Origin: Flavobacteriales bacterium
GTDB taxonomy: Bacteria; Bacteroidota; Bacteroidia; UBA10329
Length of the DNA stretch: 23,084 nt
Direction of reading: 5' to 3'
Assembly: GCA_003456455.1 (NCBI GenBank)
Contig: DMRV01000060.1
Span: 1 to 23,084 of the forward strand
This document shows positions 1-7,601 of this stretch, piece by piece. The translations under genes were made by a program, and so were the position numbers. The notes beneath the pieces were generated by a model, which had not been told where the DNA came from, made no database searches, and saw only the letters and a list, made by a program, of their open reading frames with translations. The first letter of the stretch is position 1. Every line of letters starts with the position of its first letter.

Positions 1-2
1 TT

Positions 3-989
3 CAAGGTGTAACCGGACCAACAGGTGATACAGGCGCTACTGGTGCTCAAGGACCAACTGGCCTTACAGGTGCGCAAGGCGCTCAAGGTGTGACCGGACC
101 AACTGGTGATACAGGCGCTACTGGTGCTCAGGGACCAACTGGCCTTACAGGTGCGCAAGGCGTTCAAGGTGTAACCGGACCAACTGGTGATACAGGCGCT
201 ACTGGTGCTCAGGGACCAACTGGCCTTACAGGGGCTCAAGGAGTTCAAGGTGTAACCGGACCAACAGGTGATACAGGAGCTACTGGTGCTCAGGGACCAA
301 CCGGTCTTACAGGTGCACAAGGCGTTCAAGGTGTAACTGGACCAACAGGTGATACAGGTGCTACTGGTGCTCAAGGACCAACAGGAGCAACTGGACCTAC
401 TGGTACAATTGATGTTGCCGCAACTACTGGGCAAACTTTGCGATATGGAGCAAGCGATTGGGAAGCTAGTAGTGTTCTTTTCAATGATGGAACAAACATT
501 GGAATTGGGGAAACATCGCCAGATAGCAAACTGCACGTTGTAGGTAATATCAAACAAGTGGATGGTAATCAAGCAGATGGTTACGTAATGGCTTCTGACG
601 CTAATGGTGTTGCTACCTGGACTGATCCCGCCACTTTGGGTGTTCCAGATCCGACCAACCCTGTTCCAATCAGATATCAAGGAGGTATTATTTATGTACA
701 TCCTACTGATAATGGGTCAAGTGCCAATTGGACTACATCGCAGACTACCTGCAGTAGCCTAACTGCCTTTGGAGAATCTGATTGGGTGATGCCTGATCGT
801 ATTCAGCTTGATGCAATTTACAAGCAGTCGTATCTGCTTACGGGATTGAGTCAGGATGCAACGAGTTTATATTGGAGCAGTACTGCATTTGACACTGATA
901 ACGGTTATGCAATTCGTTTTTACGATGGTAATCCGGACGTTGACCCAAAAACCAAGGGACTTCGGTTTAGATGCATAAGACAAGATTGA
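3..989 (+). CDS. Collagen-like repeat protein with C-terminal DUF1566/Lcl-type domain (5' partial)
   Basis: The reading frame is open to the window edge, so the N-terminus and any signal peptide lie outside. The first part is Gly-X-Y collagen-like sequence (GPTGDTGATG, GPTGLTGAQG), encoded by 81-bp tandem repeats up to about base 404. A spacer follows that contains an IGIGETSPDSKLHVVG segment; this pattern is common just before coiled or fibre domains in Bacteroidota surface proteins. The last ~110 residues (GGIIYV, WVMPDRIQLDAIY, YWSST, RFRCIRQD) resemble the DUF1566/Lcl C-terminal domain found in collagen-like adhesins. It is probably a secreted or surface fibre. The next plus-strand gene begins a few tens of bases downstream and is also a surface fibre protein. 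The GTG at 90 is inside the repeats and is not the true start. The domain call is by motif memory and no function has been tested. Confidence 0.85.
   Translation, partial: QGVTGPTGDTGATGAQGPTGLTGAQGAQGVTGPTGDTGATGAQGPTGLTGAQGVQGVTGPTGDTGATGAQGPTGLTGAQGVQGVTGPTGDTGATGAQGPTGLTGAQGVQGVTGPTGDTGATGAQGPTGATGPTGTIDVAATTGQTLRYGASDWEASSVLFNDGTNIGIGETSPDSKLHVVGNIKQVDGNQADGYVMASDANGVATWTDPATLGVPDPTNPVPIRYQGGIIYVHPTDNGSSANWTTSQTTCSSLTAFGESDWVMPDRIQLDAIYKQSYLLTGLSQDATSLYWSSTAFDTDNGYAIRFYDGNPDVDPKTKGLRFRCIRQD
9..404 (+). repeat. 81-bp in-frame tandem repeats encoding collagen-like Gly-X-Y
   Basis: The word GTAACCGGACCAAC (or close variants) recurs at 9, 90, 171, 252 and 333, an exact 81-bp period. Each unit encodes 27 residues, which are nine Gly-X-Y triplets. 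Copies differ only at scattered, mostly synonymous positions. The array continues off the left edge, so the total copy number is unknown. The last copy degenerates after about base 390. Confidence 0.95.
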
Positions 990-1016
990 TTTTAAGATTT
1001 GACTGATACAGTTATA

Positions 1017-2849
1017 ATGATGAATAAAAAGAACCTATTTATTACAGCGGCTATTGGAATTTCCTTTTTTCTTGGGAGACAAGCTTTTTGTCAAACAGAT
1101 AACGAGTCTCAGGGAACTGGAGCACTGACTAATATTTCCTCTGGAGATTATAATGTGGCTTTTGGCGATTCTGCGGGGCACCGTACATCTTCAGGCTCTC
1201 AAAACTCATTTTTCGGAGAAAACGCTGGTTACAATAATACCTCTGGCCAACAAAACACTTGGATTGGCCAACATGCAGGTTTTACCAACACAACTGGACA
1301 AGACAACACGGGTATTGGAGATGGCGCAGGATACTATAATACAGACACCGATGGCACTTTTATAGGTACACATGCTGGCTATAACAACACTGTTGGTTCC
1401 GATGTGGTGTTTATTGGTGAAGAGGCTGGACTGTATAACACAACAGGAGATGATTTAACCTTTATTGGAGAGGATGCAGGTTACAACAATACCACTGCTA
1501 GTGACAATACATTCATAGGGTCCACAGCTGGGCGTACCAACACAACAGGGTACAGAAACTGCTTTGTAGGTAGTGAGGCAGGATACGATAACCGCGATGG
1601 TCACCACAATACAGCACTCGGTGATTCTGCTGGTGTTGATAATAGCACAGGAGATTACAACACTTACCTTGGTGCTGCTGCTGGGTGTGCTACTGAGTAT
1701 TCGAGTCATGTAACCTTTGTGGGGGCTTATGCTGGATATGATAACAACAGAACAAACAACTCTACACAAGCTTGGTATAACACGTATGTAGGTTCGAGGT
1801 GCGGTTATACAAACCGAGAAGGAAATTATAATACTGGGATGGGAGCGTTAGCGGATTTCAGCGGGGACAACACGGCCTATCGCAACACCTTTGTTGGAGC
1901 CGATATTTCCATTGAAGACAACGATGCCTGTGCTTTTGGCTACTTTGCTTGGGCCCAGGCCAATACGACAATGGCATTCGGCAATTACAGCTATGCCGAT
2001 AATGAGGGAGCCATTGCATTTGGATACGACTCTGATTCTAGATTTAATAGAGGAATGGCATTTGGAAGAAACGCATATGTTGGAGGTAATTACTCTACAG
2101 CGTTTGGGGCATCTTGTAGCACATCTGTTGCCAATTCTGTTGGAATTGGTTACACAACTGCTGTTGACGGGGAGTTTTCAGTAGCTATCGGCCAAGCGGC
2201 AGATGTGGACTCAGCTTTCTCAGTTGCTGTTGGTGCTAATTCTGTTGCTAACGGAAGCAATTCCATAGCCATTGGTTACACAGCTTCGGTTACAGAAGAC
2301 AACACAGTAATGATTGGTAATGCTGAAACTGAAAGAATTGGAGGCTACGTTAACTGGACTGCATCTTCTGATAAGCGTTTTAAAAAGGACGTTGAGGAGA
2401 ATGTAGTTGGTTTGGATTTTGTTGAAAAGCTAAGACCGGTAACGTATAATTATGACGTTGATGCTATTGAAGCATTCTACGGTAGAGTTGTACCCGAAGG
2501 TCTTAGAGGAGCTGCCGATAAAAAGAATGAGACCCGTTTTACAGGTTTTATTGCGCAAGAAGTTGAAGCGGCAGCAAAAAGTACTGGGTTCGATTTTAGC
2601 GGTGTAGATGCTCCATCATCAGAAAATGGTGCTTACGGTATTAGATATGCAGAGTTTGTCGTTCCCTTGGTTAAAGCAACACAAGAACTGAGCAAAAAGG
2701 TAGAAGACCAACAAGCTATCATTGAAAATCAGCAAGCATTGCTCCATAAGTACGAAGCTTCTCTAAATAGCGTTAAGACTGAAATGGATGCCCTTCGTGC
2801 ACAAGTAAATGCTAATACAGCAGCCTCGGGTTTCAGTCAAAGTAAGTAG
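1017..2849 (+). CDS. Secreted fibre protein: YadA-like head repeats plus C-terminal S74 intramolecular chaperone
   Basis: I prefer a start at the ATG pair 1017/1020 over the upstream TTG at 999, because it gives a clean signal peptide (MNKKNLFITAAIGISFFLG, ending near QAFCQ). About thirteen tandem ~17-residue units of the type GxxAGYxNTTGxxNTFI follow, then 14-residue YadA-head-type units (NSVGIGYTTAV, SVAIGQAADV, SIAIGYTASV). The C-terminal ~160 residues match the peptidase S74 chaperone of phage tail spikes. SSDKRFKKD carries the Ser and Lys, five residues apart, that in that family cut the chaperone off after trimer folding. RPVTYNYD, FTGFIAQEVE and IRYAEFVVPLVKA are also typical, and a C-terminal coiled coil (about the last 60 residues) ends the protein. 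It is probably a trimeric surface fibre or adhesin. Bacteroidota carry many such genes outside prophages, and no phage genes are seen nearby. Confidence 0.88.
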   Translation: MMNKKNLFITAAIGISFFLGRQAFCQTDNESQGTGALTNISSGDYNVAFGDSAGHRTSSGSQNSFFGENAGYNNTSGQQNTWIGQHAGFTNTTGQDNTGIGDGAGYYNTDTDGTFIGTHAGYNNTVGSDVVFIGEEAGLYNTTGDDLTFIGEDAGYNNTTASDNTFIGSTAGRTNTTGYRNCFVGSEAGYDNRDGHHNTALGDSAGVDNSTGDYNTYLGAAAGCATEYSSHVTFVGAYAGYDNNRTNNSTQAWYNTYVGSRCGYTNREGNYNTGMGALADFSGDNTAYRNTFVGADISIEDNDACAFGYFAWAQANTTMAFGNYSYADNEGAIAFGYDSDSRFNRGMAFGRNAYVGGNYSTAFGASCSTSVANSVGIGYTTAVDGEFSVAIGQAADVDSAFSVAVGANSVANGSNSIAIGYTASVTEDNTVMIGNAETERIGGYVNWTASSDKRFKKDVEENVVGLDFVEKLRPVTYNYDVDAIEAFYGRVVPEGLRGAADKKNETRFTGFIAQEVEAAAKSTGFDFSGVDAPSSENGAYGIRYAEFVVPLVKATQELSKKVEDQQAIIENQQALLHKYEASLNSVKTEMDALRAQVNANTAASGFSQSK

Positions 2850-2899
2850 TGCGGCAGGTTTGGTATTAATCTTGCGACTCGACTCCCCCTTTAGATGAT

Positions 2900-3346
2900 A
2901 TGATTCGCAATTTTCGATTTTATGCGGTGCTGCTATTTTTTATTTGGTCGTTTTCCGCCCATTCTTTTGCACAGCGCTCTAAAAATCGAATGTTCCGAGA
3001 TGGCACGCTTAAAGAACTAAATGAGCTGGCTATAAAGCAAGAGAAAGATTTCTTCTTCTTTATCTGGGAGGACGAAGATGATGCGCTAACTGTGTATTAC
3101 CGAGATACAATACTCTCCAATAGGCAAATTTCTAATCAAATGAAAGACCGTTTCATTTGTGTTTCTGCGCAAAGCACATCTGAAATTGGGGTCTCTTTTT
3201 CAAATCAGTTGCGTCATACAGAATTCCCAGCAATGATGTTTGTTGGTTGGAAAAAGGGTGATGAACTCTATACACTAGAAGGTCGTCTGGAAATAGATCA
3301 GGTGCTTGATCAACTGGAGCGAGTCGAGTATAGAAAGCCGCGTTAA
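2900..3346 (+). CDS. Small secreted protein, possible thioredoxin-like fold without CxxC
   Basis: The protein has 148 residues, with a signal peptide up to about residue 25 (FYAVLLFFIWSFSAHSFAQ). The order of elements suggests a thioredoxin-like fold: a helix before a hydrophobic strand (KDFFFFIWEDED, residues 50-60), a later strand (DRFICVSA), then EFPAMMFVG with a proline at 110 in the place of the usual cis-Pro. The position where a CxxC would sit holds acidic residues, and the only cysteine is C87, so a redox role is unlikely. It starts 50 bases after the S74 fibre gene and may be cotranscribed with it. Its stop codon lies one base from that of the convergent haloperoxidase gene. The family is not recognised with certainty. 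Confidence 0.7.
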   Translation: MIRNFRFYAVLLFFIWSFSAHSFAQRSKNRMFRDGTLKELNELAIKQEKDFFFFIWEDEDDALTVYYRDTILSNRQISNQMKDRFICVSAQSTSEIGVSFSNQLRHTEFPAMMFVGWKKGDELYTLEGRLEIDQVLDQLERVEYRKPR

Positions 3347-3347
3347 A

Positions 3348-5321
3348 TTATTCTGCAGCTCCCTCAAAATATTTCTCAGCGAATTCAATCGCAGACACCG
3401 CAACTTTTTCTCCAACAATTCTACCCTGAATATCGTCTGCTGGTGGATGTATTCCTCCCCATACTCTTGATAGACATGTTTCTTCAGCAGCTTCTCTGTA
3501 GGTGGCCCATTGCAGCGTAATATCCTGACTCGGCCCATCTTCAAAAATTAGAAACTCGTTCTTTTTTGCTGTAAACTCCGCTAGTCCCTCAGGAAAAAAA
3601 GGATCACCAGTAACTGATGCCAATACATCCGCTGCAGCTATAGAGAAAGTTGAATGACCAGATATGTAACCTGCAAAAGGCGGTGTAACAAACGAATAGC
3701 GTTGATACGGCCACCAGTTTTCAGCCAAAATCCAGCCTACTCCTGCAACGTCTGTAAGTTGATCTTGTACCAAATCGGGCCCTTGCCAGCTTAGCATTTT
3801 CATTTTACCAACATGTTCTAGCATTTTGCCAGCCAACGGGTCATTTTCGGCTACGACTTCCATCTTTCCCTTTATTATAGGAAGTCCAGCTGGATGATAA
3901 TTCGGTAGTGATTTGTCAGAGCACTGTCCTTTTTGAGCCATTAACCTGATTGCTGATATTGGCCTAACATAATCGTACCAACCTTTTGCTCCCCACGCGG
4001 CAATAGCAGCATCGTGTAAAGACCCAGCCATCACTAAATGAGCCTTAACATCCCACTCCAATTGAGATAAGACATCTCCCGTTCCTCGCCATCGTTTTTT
4101 ACAGGTTGGATGATAGCTTACGTCATGTAGTAGTTTTATCCAATGTCCTGGTGGTGTATACGTATTCACTCCATCAACCCAATACTCAGCAATTACTCGG
4201 CTGTAATCACCTCGTGGCACTACGTTGGGTTCGTACGGTTTATTAGTATAGGGATTGACCTTATGGCCTTTGGTTTTAATGCCACCGTTTACAATGTCAT
4301 ACCATTTGTCATAATCTGAATAATTCTCGGGCAAAGAACCGATTGGCCCAATCGCTCCTGGGGAGATGTCTATCATAACGGAATCCGAAGGGTCATGATG
4401 TGCAGACCAAAGAGCGACTAACAAGAACCCCCATTTGTATTGTTCCGAAGCGTTGTCTAACGAGTCAGTGTTAAGGTCAAGGTAAGGAGGGTCCCCTGGG
4501 TCGTTATATACGGTGTAATCAAAGCCCTCACGTTCGTAAACTGATGCCTCATCTTTATTCAAAGAAAACGGATGAACAGCTCCCCATTCTGGACTCAAGA
4601 AAACGTCTTCATTAAGTTGAAGAACATTGACATTCCATTCTAATAGATCTGGTTCAAATCCACGTTTGTCAATGTATTCACGAATGGAAATAGGTTGCCA
4701 TCGATTCGGCTTTTGGATTTTCGTGCCTGGTAGGTGCGGCTTAATAGGTGGGTTAACTGGCTGATAATGGAGTATTTGATGCTGATCATCTTCATTCGAC
4801 CCATCTTGCACAGAATAATCTATCATACACTGAGCAATGTAGTTTCCCAAAGCCGCAGGAGAACCAGATTGATAATCTACAGATTGAAAGCCTCGGTCAA
4901 ATCCCAAATCATCAAACAAATCATCAAGCGGAATTATTGTTCTGTTCTTACTCGAATATTGATTGAATCTGTCCCACAGAAACCGATAGATAGCATAGTT
5001 CATTGTGATGTTTCTGGCACTATCTAAGTCCATTCCATTGAGTAACATCGGATTCTCGTATGGTGAATGGACACCGTGGACCGTTTTCCCCAACAGATAT
5101 GTTTCGGCCTTCTCATCATAAACGGCCCAAGCATCGTAAAGGACAACAGAGGCATGAAAAAGGTTTCTCGCGTGAATCGTAGGCCTTCCCTCTTCATTAC
5201 GGATTGCCTCTAGCATAGCCTTCATCCAAACGGTTACAACCGTTGTATCCCCTTCAGCTTTTAAATTTGGACTAGCCGATATAAGTACGATAGCTGTTAG
5301 AAAGCCTTTAAACAATTTCAT
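3348..5321 (-). CDS. Secreted vanadium-dependent haloperoxidase / PAP2-superfamily enzyme
   Basis: The 657-residue protein starts with a signal peptide (MKLFKGFLTAIVLISASPNL, cleavage near KAEG), so it should act in the periplasm or outside. All three parts of the vanadate/phosphate-binding signature of vanadium haloperoxidases and PAP2 acid phosphatases are present. KGWYDYVRP (residues 446-454) fits KX6RP. YISGHSTF contains SGH at 554-556. SRVWGGIHPPAD (618-629) fits SRX5HX3D, with H625 as the vanadate ligand or phosphatase nucleophile. In characterised relatives the enzyme oxidises halide with hydrogen peroxide, or acts as a phosphatase. The large N-terminal part matches the ~600-residue Bacteroidota 'vanadium-dependent haloperoxidase' group rather than small membrane PAP2 lipid phosphatases. 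The sequence does not say which halide, if any, is used. It stands alone on the minus strand, divergent from the GT-C gene at 5405. Confidence 0.88.
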   Translation of the reverse strand: MKLFKGFLTAIVLISASPNLKAEGDTTVVTVWMKAMLEAIRNEEGRPTIHARNLFHASVVLYDAWAVYDEKAETYLLGKTVHGVHSPYENPMLLNGMDLDSARNITMNYAIYRFLWDRFNQYSSKNRTIIPLDDLFDDLGFDRGFQSVDYQSGSPAALGNYIAQCMIDYSVQDGSNEDDQHQILHYQPVNPPIKPHLPGTKIQKPNRWQPISIREYIDKRGFEPDLLEWNVNVLQLNEDVFLSPEWGAVHPFSLNKDEASVYEREGFDYTVYNDPGDPPYLDLNTDSLDNASEQYKWGFLLVALWSAHHDPSDSVMIDISPGAIGPIGSLPENYSDYDKWYDIVNGGIKTKGHKVNPYTNKPYEPNVVPRGDYSRVIAEYWVDGVNTYTPPGHWIKLLHDVSYHPTCKKRWRGTGDVLSQLEWDVKAHLVMAGSLHDAAIAAWGAKGWYDYVRPISAIRLMAQKGQCSDKSLPNYHPAGLPIIKGKMEVVAENDPLAGKMLEHVGKMKMLSWQGPDLVQDQLTDVAGVGWILAENWWPYQRYSFVTPPFAGYISGHSTFSIAAADVLASVTGDPFFPEGLAEFTAKKNEFLIFEDGPSQDITLQWATYREAAEETCLSRVWGGIHPPADDIQGRIVGEKVAVSAIEFAEKYFEGAAE

Positions 5322-5407
5322 TCGAGTAGATTCTAAATATCATCCGAAATTAGCCAATAACCTCACAGAAAACGGAATCTAAGTTCTCTTCAATTCCCTT
5401 ACTTTTG

Positions 5408-7600
5408 GTGGTGCTGGTTGGTTTAGCCAAAGCAACAATACAAACCATCTTTACACTCATAATTGTGTTCGCGTCTGTTCGCTGGATTGGCATTTTTCTT
5501 TTAGGTCTGCATCTGCTGGCATTTATATTCCCTGATCAACTTTGGGGATTTCACTACTTGTATTTTGCTTCCGCTCCTCTTAAAGCGGTTATCCTGGTTT
5601 CTGCAGCGGTTTTAGTACTGCTTCCAAATTATTGCAACGTACCCAGAAAACTCGATAATGGATTATCAAATAAAGATGGAAGCCTAAGACTTATTTGGCT
5701 CCCTTTTGTAGTGCTTCTGATGTCCTTTTTATACTACTCCTTTCCAATTGCACTGGATGAGTATGGCGATGCTTTCCAGTATCGTAATAGACTGAGTACA
5801 GTCGTATCAGAACTACCTTCTAAGTTTTACAAAGAGGTATTCTCTACCGAGTTTTTACCGTCTATGGGACGAAAGACCATATTGTATATGTATGGCCTTA
5901 TTTCCTACACGAAGGATATGACCTATGAAGAGGTCTTCAGATATGCTGGAATATTTAGCGGGGTTGGTTTTACAGTGGTGTGGATTGGTTTTGTGAGATA
6001 CTATCTCTCAAGCTACAAGTCACAATTATTGATGATTGCAATAGGATTGTTTGCGCCCTTTACTCAGATTTTTTACGGGCATAACGAGACTTACGCACCC
6101 GTCTTTTTTGTACTTACATCTTGGTTGGCGTTACTCCTTGTTCAACACAAAAAAGGGAGCACACCTTTATTATGGGCACTTTTGGCACTACTACTGCTGT
6201 GTATACGTCTGCACCCTTTCTGTGTGTTATTAACTCCAGCGTGGATACTGAGCGTTGTTCAGCAATATTGGAACAGAAATGGCTCAACCGCTACTTCAGT
6301 CGGTTATTCTACAGTCTTAAAATGGGTTATTGCGCCCATCTTTCTGTTGGGAGTAATCTTATACTTCTTTGTGCTTGAAGATTATAAAGACCCACGATTC
6401 CTTGACAACGTGAAGGATATTGATCGCTTGTTTCTTCCAATCATATCACCAGCCTATCCTCTCGACCGATATAATCTGTTGGGGCTGAATCACATTGTAG
6501 ACTACTTAAATGTAGTTGTGTCATGGTCGGGAGCGACTTGGTTACTTATAATTGGTATTCCAGTACTTTTTAGAGACAAACTGTCTATTCGAAGCCCGTC
6601 TTTGGTAATCTTAACTACAACCCTCGTATTATTCAGCTCCTTGTTGTTTATGATGAATCCACTGGTTTCTATGCCTATGGACTGGGATTTGTTCAGCTTT
6701 CCTGCTCCAGTGCTGCTGTTTGTTTGTGTTTCGCTCGTATCACAGATTGAAAAACTGACCCTACCTACTTTTTTGATGCCATTGGCCTTGGCCCTTTTAC
6801 TTGTAGCAAGTCCGTTCTTTTTAGTGAATGCTTCTGAAACACCTTTGTCCAATAGGCTTGAAAGTGTTGGTAAAAGAATGTATCGAACTTACTACCTCCA
6901 CTCAAGCCGAGTAATAATAACCGCCTTGGGTATTCCGGATAATATGACAAGCTATTTAGCCCGTAAACAGAATATTCTTGATGAGCTCAAGCACGAGGCG
7001 GTACTTGGTAGAGACCCCATGTATGGCAATTTGTTAATGGACGATGGTTACTATTACCTAACCGTGACAAAGGATTATGAAAAAGCTGAGAATCGATTAT
7101 CTGAAGCAGTTCTTTACAACCCCGACTCTCAGTTTATCCTAGACCTTTTGTCGGAAGCCAAAACTAAATTGTCGATATCTAACAATGAAAGTTCAAAAGG
7201 TTGGAGCGATGAACGAATTGAGAAAGAAGGTCTCAATCTCCTACGAAAAGTTAGAGACTACCCTATGGCCCGAACATTCTTCGAAAGCGTTAGAAAGGAC
7301 CATCCTCAAAACCCAATCTTCGCACTATACCTAATGGAGGCTTGTTTTGTACTAGAGGATTATCCCGCTGCATTGGAGCAAGCCATTTTTCTTGTCGAAC
7401 AAAATTATCCCAACGAACGCAAGGCATTACGAATTGCGGTTAATTGCGCACTTGAAGCAAAAAACTACTCAGAAGCGATGAAATACTCTGAAATTTATCT
7501 TCAGTCTAATCCAGAAGATAAGACCATCAGCACTATTTATTCACGAATCAAAAACGGAGATCGCGTTGAAGAATTGGTTGAAGTATTCAGGAAAAAATAA
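5408..7600 (+). CDS. Polytopic GT-C-like membrane protein with C-terminal TPR region (paralogue A)
   Basis: This is a ~730-residue protein of about ten or more hydrophobic segments up to residue ~460, then a soluble TPR-like helical region (ENRLSEAVLYNPDSQF, KNYSEAMKYSEIYLQSNPED). No ATG is available near the N-terminus. The start must be TTG 5405, GTG 5408, GTG 5411 or a rarer codon, and the choice is uncertain. DEYGD (118-122, numbered from the TTG) sits in the first large external loop, where GT-C transferases place catalytic acidic residues. GHNETYA (225-231) and DWDLFSFP (426-433) are shared with the convergent gene at 7602-9578, showing that the two are paralogues. GT-C enzymes use polyprenyl-phosphate sugars on the outer side of the membrane. 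The nearby polyprenyl-phosphoryl-pentose genes fit that, but the substrate is inferred from context only. Confidence 0.75.
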   Translation: MVLVGLAKATIQTIFTLIIVFASVRWIGIFLLGLHLLAFIFPDQLWGFHYLYFASAPLKAVILVSAAVLVLLPNYCNVPRKLDNGLSNKDGSLRLIWLPFVVLLMSFLYYSFPIALDEYGDAFQYRNRLSTVVSELPSKFYKEVFSTEFLPSMGRKTILYMYGLISYTKDMTYEEVFRYAGIFSGVGFTVVWIGFVRYYLSSYKSQLLMIAIGLFAPFTQIFYGHNETYAPVFFVLTSWLALLLVQHKKGSTPLLWALLALLLLCIRLHPFCVLLTPAWILSVVQQYWNRNGSTATSVGYSTVLKWVIAPIFLLGVILYFFVLEDYKDPRFLDNVKDIDRLFLPIISPAYPLDRYNLLGLNHIVDYLNVVVSWSGATWLLIIGIPVLFRDKLSIRSPSLVILTTTLVLFSSLLFMMNPLVSMPMDWDLFSFPAPVLLFVCVSLVSQIEKLTLPTFLMPLALALLLVASPFFLVNASETPLSNRLESVGKRMYRTYYLHSSRVIITALGIPDNMTSYLARKQNILDELKHEAVLGRDPMYGNLLMDDGYYYLTVTKDYEKAENRLSEAVLYNPDSQFILDLLSEAKTKLSISNNESSKGWSDERIEKEGLNLLRKVRDYPMARTFFESVRKDHPQNPIFALYLMEACFVLEDYPAALEQAIFLVEQNYPNERKALRIAVNCALEAKNYSEAMKYSEIYLQSNPEDKTISTIYSRIKNGDRVEELVEVFRKK

Positions 7601-7601
7601 C

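Noticed and set aside
1..404. Regular repeats that could be mistaken for a CRISPR array
   Set aside because: The 81-bp units have no variable spacers and are translated as Gly-X-Y triplets.
3348..5321. The PAP2-type protein as the missing phosphatase of the dprE pathway
   Set aside because: It has a signal peptide and no membrane helices, is of the large haloperoxidase type, and lies 6 kb away beyond unrelated transcription units. The pathway phosphatase acts on a membrane lipid, so this is possible but not supported.
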